Of a stretch of 16,438 bases of DNA, positions 13,585 through 16,438 are shown piece after piece. The notes under the pieces are model-generated. The model searched no databases and was not told where the DNA came from. It was given only the letters and a program-made list of their open reading frames with translations. Source of the DNA: an uncultured Lachnospiraceae bacterium (GTDB taxonomy: Bacteria; Bacillota; Clostridia; Lachnospirales; Lachnospiraceae); the NCBI GenBank assembly GCA_900553355.1, contig USDK01000058.1, positions 1 through 16,438 on the forward strand, read 5' to 3'. Positions within the stretch are counted from its first letter, which is position 1; every line of letters starts with the position of its first letter. The position numbers and the translations under genes are program-made.

Positions 13585-14428
13585 CCTCCTTACGTTCCTC
13601 TTCAATAGCCTTTTTCAGAAAATCTGCATCTCTGGTCTTCAGCCGTGGAATGAACTTCCGGGCAAATCTCCCCTTTCCACGGCTCTTTACATAAAAGTAA
13701 CCGATGATGGAAAAGATGACTGCCCCCACAAAGTTGACAAATAAATCGTTCATCGTATCCAGAAGACCAATATCCAGATATCCCCCAAGTCCCAGTTCTT
13801 TTCCGTTGACCATAACGTCCGTGATATCCCGGACGTGAACAGGGATATTGGTATTCGTCGGATCCAGCATGACCGAAGAAAAGCTGTGGACCACAGTGTC
13901 TTTCTGCATATCCAGGCCAAAAAACTGATCCATCCCAAACTCAAAGAACTCCCAGATCACGCCGATGGTCATAGAAAAACAAAACGCAACGATGGCTAAG
14001 AACACCGGGGACAGCTGGATGGAAAAGCGCTCGCTCCTGTTTAAGATATCCACCAGTGCAAATCCGATGGCCGCCATCAGAAATCCGTTCAGCGTGTGCA
14101 GCACAGTATCCCAGAATGGAAACTTGATATAATACGCCTGGATCTCTCCCAGGATCTCCGCAGCAAAGATAAACACCAGGATGGTGATTTCCAGGGCTGT
14201 GGGCAGTTCGATCTTCAGGTTGATCTGGATCAGGCTGGGCATGACGAGCAGAACCAGAGTCAGCAGGCACAGGAACACATTTTCATAATTCCGGTTAAAA
14301 ATCTGCAGGATCATCATCAGAATCACCAGAGCTCTCAGCACGAAATACACGATAAAAGAACTCTTATGTTCCCTCAGCTCCATATGCAGGGCTCTCCCCA
14401 TCACGCGCATTCTCTTTTTTATCTTCAT
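13544..14428 (-). CDS. DUF2238/YjdF-like polytopic membrane protein
   Basis: A 294-residue integral membrane protein with about six or seven helices and conserved charged residues that recall the DUF2238 (YjdF) family. These are FWDTVLHTLNGFLMAAIG (105-122), IWEFFEFGMDQFFG (158-171), MQKD (174-177) and LLDTMNDLFVNFVGA (222-236). The pattern of D, H, E, E, D, Q, D, D, D and N within membrane segments suggests a buried polar or metal site; the function of the family is not established. The C-terminal tail from 250 is charged and hydrophilic. The ATG at 14428 has GCGGAG about 10 bases upstream and begins 23 bases after the sufB-like stop, so co-transcription with sufCB is likely. The last 41 bases overlap the convergent gene. 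Family assignment is moderate. Confidence 0.75.
   Translation of the reverse strand: MKIKKRMRVMGRALHMELREHKSSFIVYFVLRALVILMMILQIFNRNYENVFLCLLTLVLLVMPSLIQINLKIELPTALEITILVFIFAAEILGEIQAYYIKFPFWDTVLHTLNGFLMAAIGFALVDILNRSERFSIQLSPVFLAIVAFCFSMTIGVIWEFFEFGMDQFFGLDMQKDTVVHSFSSVMLDPTNTNIPVHVRDITDVMVNGKELGLGGYLDIGLLDTMNDLFVNFVGAVIFSIIGYFYVKSRGKGRFARKFIPRLKTRDADFLKKAIEEERKEANASGSEDGGSDR
13574..13589. terminator. Small hairpin at the convergent gene junction (weak terminator candidate)
   Basis: GGAGGC (13574-13579), loop ATTA, GCCTCC (13584-13589). It includes the stop codon of the plus-strand gene and lies inside the opposing coding sequence. The plus-strand tail is TTACGTTCC, poor in U, so termination efficiency is doubtful. 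Confidence 0.3.
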
Positions 14429-14451
14429 AAATTATTCTCCGCCGGACCTGA

Positions 14452-15378
14452 TCAGTTCAGGAAGTTTTCAATGATCACACCTTCTGCTTCTTCTTCCGTC
14501 ATTCCCAGCGTCCGAAGCTTGATCAGCTGTTCATCATTGATCCTTCCGATGGCCGCCTCATGGATGATAGCGGCATCCAGATGCCTGGCATTGATCTCCG
14601 GGATCGAGCTTACTTCTGCATGATCCATGATGATCGAATCACACTGGATATGTGCATGGCATTTGGTATTTCCCACTGCCTTGGGATGGAAGACCTGTCT
14701 GGACGTTCCCTTGGCAACGGAACGTGACACGATCTGAGCAGAGCTTCCTTCCCCGTCCAGATCTACTTCCATATTGGATTCCGCCGTCTGCTGGTCGTGG
14801 GTCATCAGCCTTTCCAGCACATAGAGCTTCGATCCGGCTCCCATGTGTACGTCTGTCTCACGTACCGTAGAGTCTACACCCTTGATCTGTGCAGTATCCA
14901 GGGTAAACATGGAATCTTCTTCCATATAGATCCTGGTCACAGGATTGAGTACCCTTGCTCCGGTGCCTTCTCCTTCCCCGTAATGCTTCTCTTCATAGCG
15001 CACGTTGGCATTTTTTCCTACATGGAAGGAATGGATCCCGTCATGACGGCTCTCATTGCATCCGCTGTTATGGATCCCGCATCCGGCAATGATGGTCACG
15101 TCTGCGCCATCCGCAATGTAAAAATCATTATATACGATATCTGTCATTCCAGAAGCATCAACTACTACCGGAATGTGTACCTGTTCTCCCTTCGTCTCTC
15201 CGTCAATGTAGACGTCGATTCCTGGTTTGTCCTCTTTTTTCCGGATCTTGATATGCTCACTGTCGCCATGGCACAGTGCAATCCCGTTATGGCGCAGGTT
15301 AAATGCACCTTTTTGCTGGAATCCTGCTTCGTCGATCTGTTTCAGAATCTTTTCTGTAATTTCATCCAATAATGTCAT
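14452..15378 (-). CDS. SufB/SufD-family Fe-S cluster scaffold subunit, short (SmsB-like) form
   Basis: Cytoplasmic scaffold protein of the SUF iron-sulfur assembly machinery, partner of the SufC ATPase. At 308 residues it is much shorter than full SufB (about 470-495). It keeps the C-terminal core: QCDS at 245-248, whose Cys246 aligns with the SufB cysteine important for cluster assembly (E. coli Cys405), and IHEAAIGRI at 272-280, equivalent to SufB's HEA region. Further cysteines are at 100, 107 and 240. An upstream in-frame TTG at 15384 is possible, but the ATG at 15378 lies 9 bases after GGAGG and is preferred. It follows sufC by a short gap. No sufD, sufS or sufU is present, matching the minimal SMS-type arrangement. 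Confidence 0.87.
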   Translation of the reverse strand: MTLLDEITEKILKQIDEAGFQQKGAFNLRHNGIALCHGDSEHIKIRKKEDKPGIDVYIDGETKGEQVHIPVVVDASGMTDIVYNDFYIADGADVTIIAGCGIHNSGCNESRHDGIHSFHVGKNANVRYEEKHYGEGEGTGARVLNPVTRIYMEEDSMFTLDTAQIKGVDSTVRETDVHMGAGSKLYVLERLMTHDQQTAESNMEVDLDGEGSSAQIVSRSVAKGTSRQVFHPKAVGNTKCHAHIQCDSIIMDHAEVSSIPEINARHLDAAIIHEAAIGRINDEQLIKLRTLGMTEEEAEGVIIENFLN

Positions 15379-15393
15379 TTCCAAACGCCTCCT

Positions 15394-16116
15394 TTATTCT
15401 CGGTCCATACATACGCAGCTGTCACCTTTATCCAACAGTGTGGGAAGGATCTCGTCTCTTGGTCCGATGGCGGATATCTTTCCGTCTTCGATAACCATAA
15501 TCCGGTCTGCCATCTGAATGATCCGCTCCTGATGGGAAATCAGGATCAGACTTTCCTCTTTCTTTTTGTGTATTTTTTCAAACTGCTGGATCAACATGGA
15601 GAAGCTCCAAAGATCAATGCCCGCCTCCGGCTCGTCAAATATACACAGCTTATGCGACTTTGCCAGGACGGTGGCGATCTCCAGACGCTTCATCTCTCCG
15701 CCTGACAGTGTTCCGTCCACTTCTCTTGTGATATATTCTCTTGCACAGAGTCCTACGGCGCTTAACATTTTGCAGCATTCAGGCTCTGTCAGTTCTCTCC
15801 CTGCCGCCAGGGACAGCAGCTTATTCACCGTCATTCCCTTGAATCTAGGCGGCTGCTGAAACGCGAAACCAATCCCGGCGCCTGCCCGGTGATCAATATC
15901 ATAGGAAGAAATATCTTCACCGTCCAGGATGATCTGGCCTGCATCTGCTTCCTCGATTCCCATCAGGACCTTGGCGAGAGTTGATTTTCCGCCTCCGTTG
16001 GGTCCGGTGATGACCAGCATCTCTCCATCCTCTACCTGAAAGCTTATATTTTTAACGATACTTCTCTCTACGCCATTTTCATTAACTTTAAACGTCAGAT
16101 TCTTAACTTCCAGCAT
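15394..16116 (-). CDS. sufC: SufC-family Fe-S assembly ATPase (SmsC-like)
   Basis: Soluble ABC-type ATPase of 240 residues that powers the SufB-type scaffold rather than membrane transport. It has Walker A GPNGGGKST (38-46), the Q-loop FAFQQPPRF (84-92) typical of SufC, signature LSGGEMKR (137-144), Walker B LCIFDEPEAGID (157-168) and the switch His195 in ISHQER. DEPEAGID differs slightly from the DEPDSGLD of classic SufC. The ATG at 16116 has AAAAGGAG about 11 bases upstream. It is first in the operon behind a good promoter, and only SufB-like and DUF2238-like genes follow. No transmembrane partner is near, which supports the SUF assignment. Confidence 0.9.
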   Translation of the reverse strand: MLEVKNLTFKVNENGVERSIVKNISFQVEDGEMLVITGPNGGGKSTLAKVLMGIEEADAGQIILDGEDISSYDIDHRAGAGIGFAFQQPPRFKGMTVNKLLSLAAGRELTEPECCKMLSAVGLCAREYITREVDGTLSGGEMKRLEIATVLAKSHKLCIFDEPEAGIDLWSFSMLIQQFEKIHKKKEESLILISHQERIIQMADRIMVIEDGKISAIGPRDEILPTLLDKGDSCVCMDRE

Positions 16117-16161
16117 TTTATCATCCGCTCCTTTTCATGCTTGTCTCTTTCCACACAGCAC

Positions 16162-16190
16162 ATTATATCTTTTTTTGCCCCACGATTCAA
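16162..16190 (-). promoter_or_regulatory. Predicted promoter of the sufC-sufB operon
   Basis: Minus-strand TTGAAT (16185-16190), 17 bases, perfect TATAAT (16162-16167). The predicted start is near 16155, about 39 bases before the sufC ATG. No IscR- or Fur-like site was recognised nearby. Confidence 0.7.
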
Positions 16191-16247
16191 CCCGGTAAAA
16201 AAAAAGAACCGCAGCCCCTGAAGTAATATCAAGAATCACGATCCCAA

Positions 16248-16327
16248 TGCGGATGACAGGAATCGAACCTGCACACCGAAGTACTAGATCCTAAGTCTAG
16301 CGCGTCTGCCAGTTCCGCCACATCCGC
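16248..16327 (-). tRNA. tRNA-Leu (anticodon UAG)
   Basis: On the minus strand the acceptor GCGGATG pairs with CATCCGC, plus discriminator A. The D-arm region TGGCGGAACTGGCAGACGC is typical of bacterial tRNA-Leu. The anticodon stem CTAGA/TCTAG encloses loop CTTAGGA with anticodon TAG. A short class II variable arm (TAC-TTCG-GTG) and a T-arm with TTCGATT follow. The CCA end is not encoded. At 80 bases it is at the short end for tRNA-Leu because of the small variable arm. Confidence 0.93.
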
Positions 16328-16345
16328 CTGTAATATTTATAATAC

Positions 16346-16378
16346 AAGAGCGGAAACCTGAATGATTTCCGCTCTTTT
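16346..16378. terminator. Strong hairpin between the two tRNA genes
   Basis: A perfect 11-base inverted repeat AAGAGCGGAAA (16346-16356) / TTTCCGCTCTT (16366-16376) with a 9-base loop. On the plus strand it ends in TTTT and looks like an intrinsic terminator. On the minus strand, in which the tRNAs are read, the tail is GTATTATAAA. It may be a terminator against antisense transcription, a processing signal, or part of tRNA operon end formation. Confidence 0.5.
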
Positions 16379-16383
16379 CTGAC

Positions 16384-16438
16384 TGAGCGTGCGGGGATTC
16401 GAACCCCGGACAACTTGATTAAAAGTCAAGTGCTCTAC
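16384..16438 (-). tRNA. tRNA-Lys (anticodon UUU), 5' part beyond the window
   Basis: Minus-strand fragment with anticodon stem CTTGA/TCAAG around loop CTTTTAA (anticodon TTT), T-arm CGGGG-TTCGAAT-CCCCG, 3' acceptor strand CACGCTC and discriminator A. CCA is not encoded. The 5' acceptor strand and part of the D-arm lie outside the window. Confidence 0.93.

Noticed and set aside
15379..15384. TTG start two codons upstream in the SufB-like gene
   Set aside because: TTG would sit only 3 bases from GGAGG, while the ATG at 15378 has good spacing.
16121..16138. Five-codon upstream frame (MKRSG) before sufC
   Set aside because: It has no ribosome site of its own and lies across the sufC ribosome site; a chance occurrence is more likely than a leader peptide.
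16197..16205. Minus-strand T9 run after tRNA-Leu as intrinsic terminator
   Set aside because: No convincing GC-rich stem immediately precedes the T run. Only a CGGT/ACCG pair flanks it, so termination is possible but not supported.
1..16438. CRISPR array, prophage, insertion sequence or defence system
   Set aside because: No regularly spaced direct repeats, transposase, integrase, restriction or toxin-antitoxin genes were found on either strand.

Overview
The window looks like a chromosomal stretch of an anaerobic low-to-mid GC Firmicute, most likely a gut Lachnospiraceae-type clostridium. The reasons are a class II (Firmicute-type) GalT, strong AGGAGG-type ribosome binding sites, sigma-A-like promoters with 17-base spacers, a stand-alone two-gene SufC/SufB pair, an NSS transporter, and tRNA genes without an encoded CCA end. 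The species call is inference. No transposase, integrase, phage gene or CRISPR array was seen, and every main reading frame is intact.

Left block (about 1-3830): galK-galT, a Leloir galactose operon on the minus strand, faces away from a plus-strand AraC-family regulator. The 123-base gap between them holds two divergent promoters whose -10 boxes overlap, and a direct repeat with 21-base phasing next to the galK -35. A GGGGA/TACGTCCCC hairpin element lies at the galT stop.

Central sugar-phosphate block (about 3813-7868): a four-gene minus-strand operon encodes a 3-hexulose-6-phosphate synthase homologue, a 6-phospho-3-hexuloisomerase homologue, a class II aldolase and a PfkB-family sugar kinase. 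A DeoR-family regulator is divergent from it. Five CTTGT/ACAAG boxes on near-perfect 10-base phasing cover the shared control region. On paper the four enzymes form a ribulose-monophosphate shunt that runs into a phosphorylation and aldol-cleavage step. The real substrate is unknown, and this is the most interesting system in the window.

Middle-right block (7865-12651): an AIM24/TIGR00266-family protein stands alone. A probable minus-strand group follows: xylulokinase, then a sodium-coupled NSS amino-acid transporter, then an HSL-type esterase. A second GGGGA/TACGTCCCC hairpin element sits between xylB and the transporter.

Right block (12823-16438): an unknown acidic/basic membrane protein on the plus strand converges on, and overlaps by 41 bases, a DUF2238-like membrane protein. 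That gene is the last of a probable sufC-sufB-DUF2238 operon, which resembles the minimal two-component SUF iron-sulfur assembly system. Two minus-strand tRNA genes, Leu(UAG) and a partial Lys(UUU), close the window with a strong hairpin between them.

Gene packing is tight. All three convergent gene pairs overlap at their 3' ends, by 16, 4 and 41 bases. No gap between genes exceeds about 300 bases.
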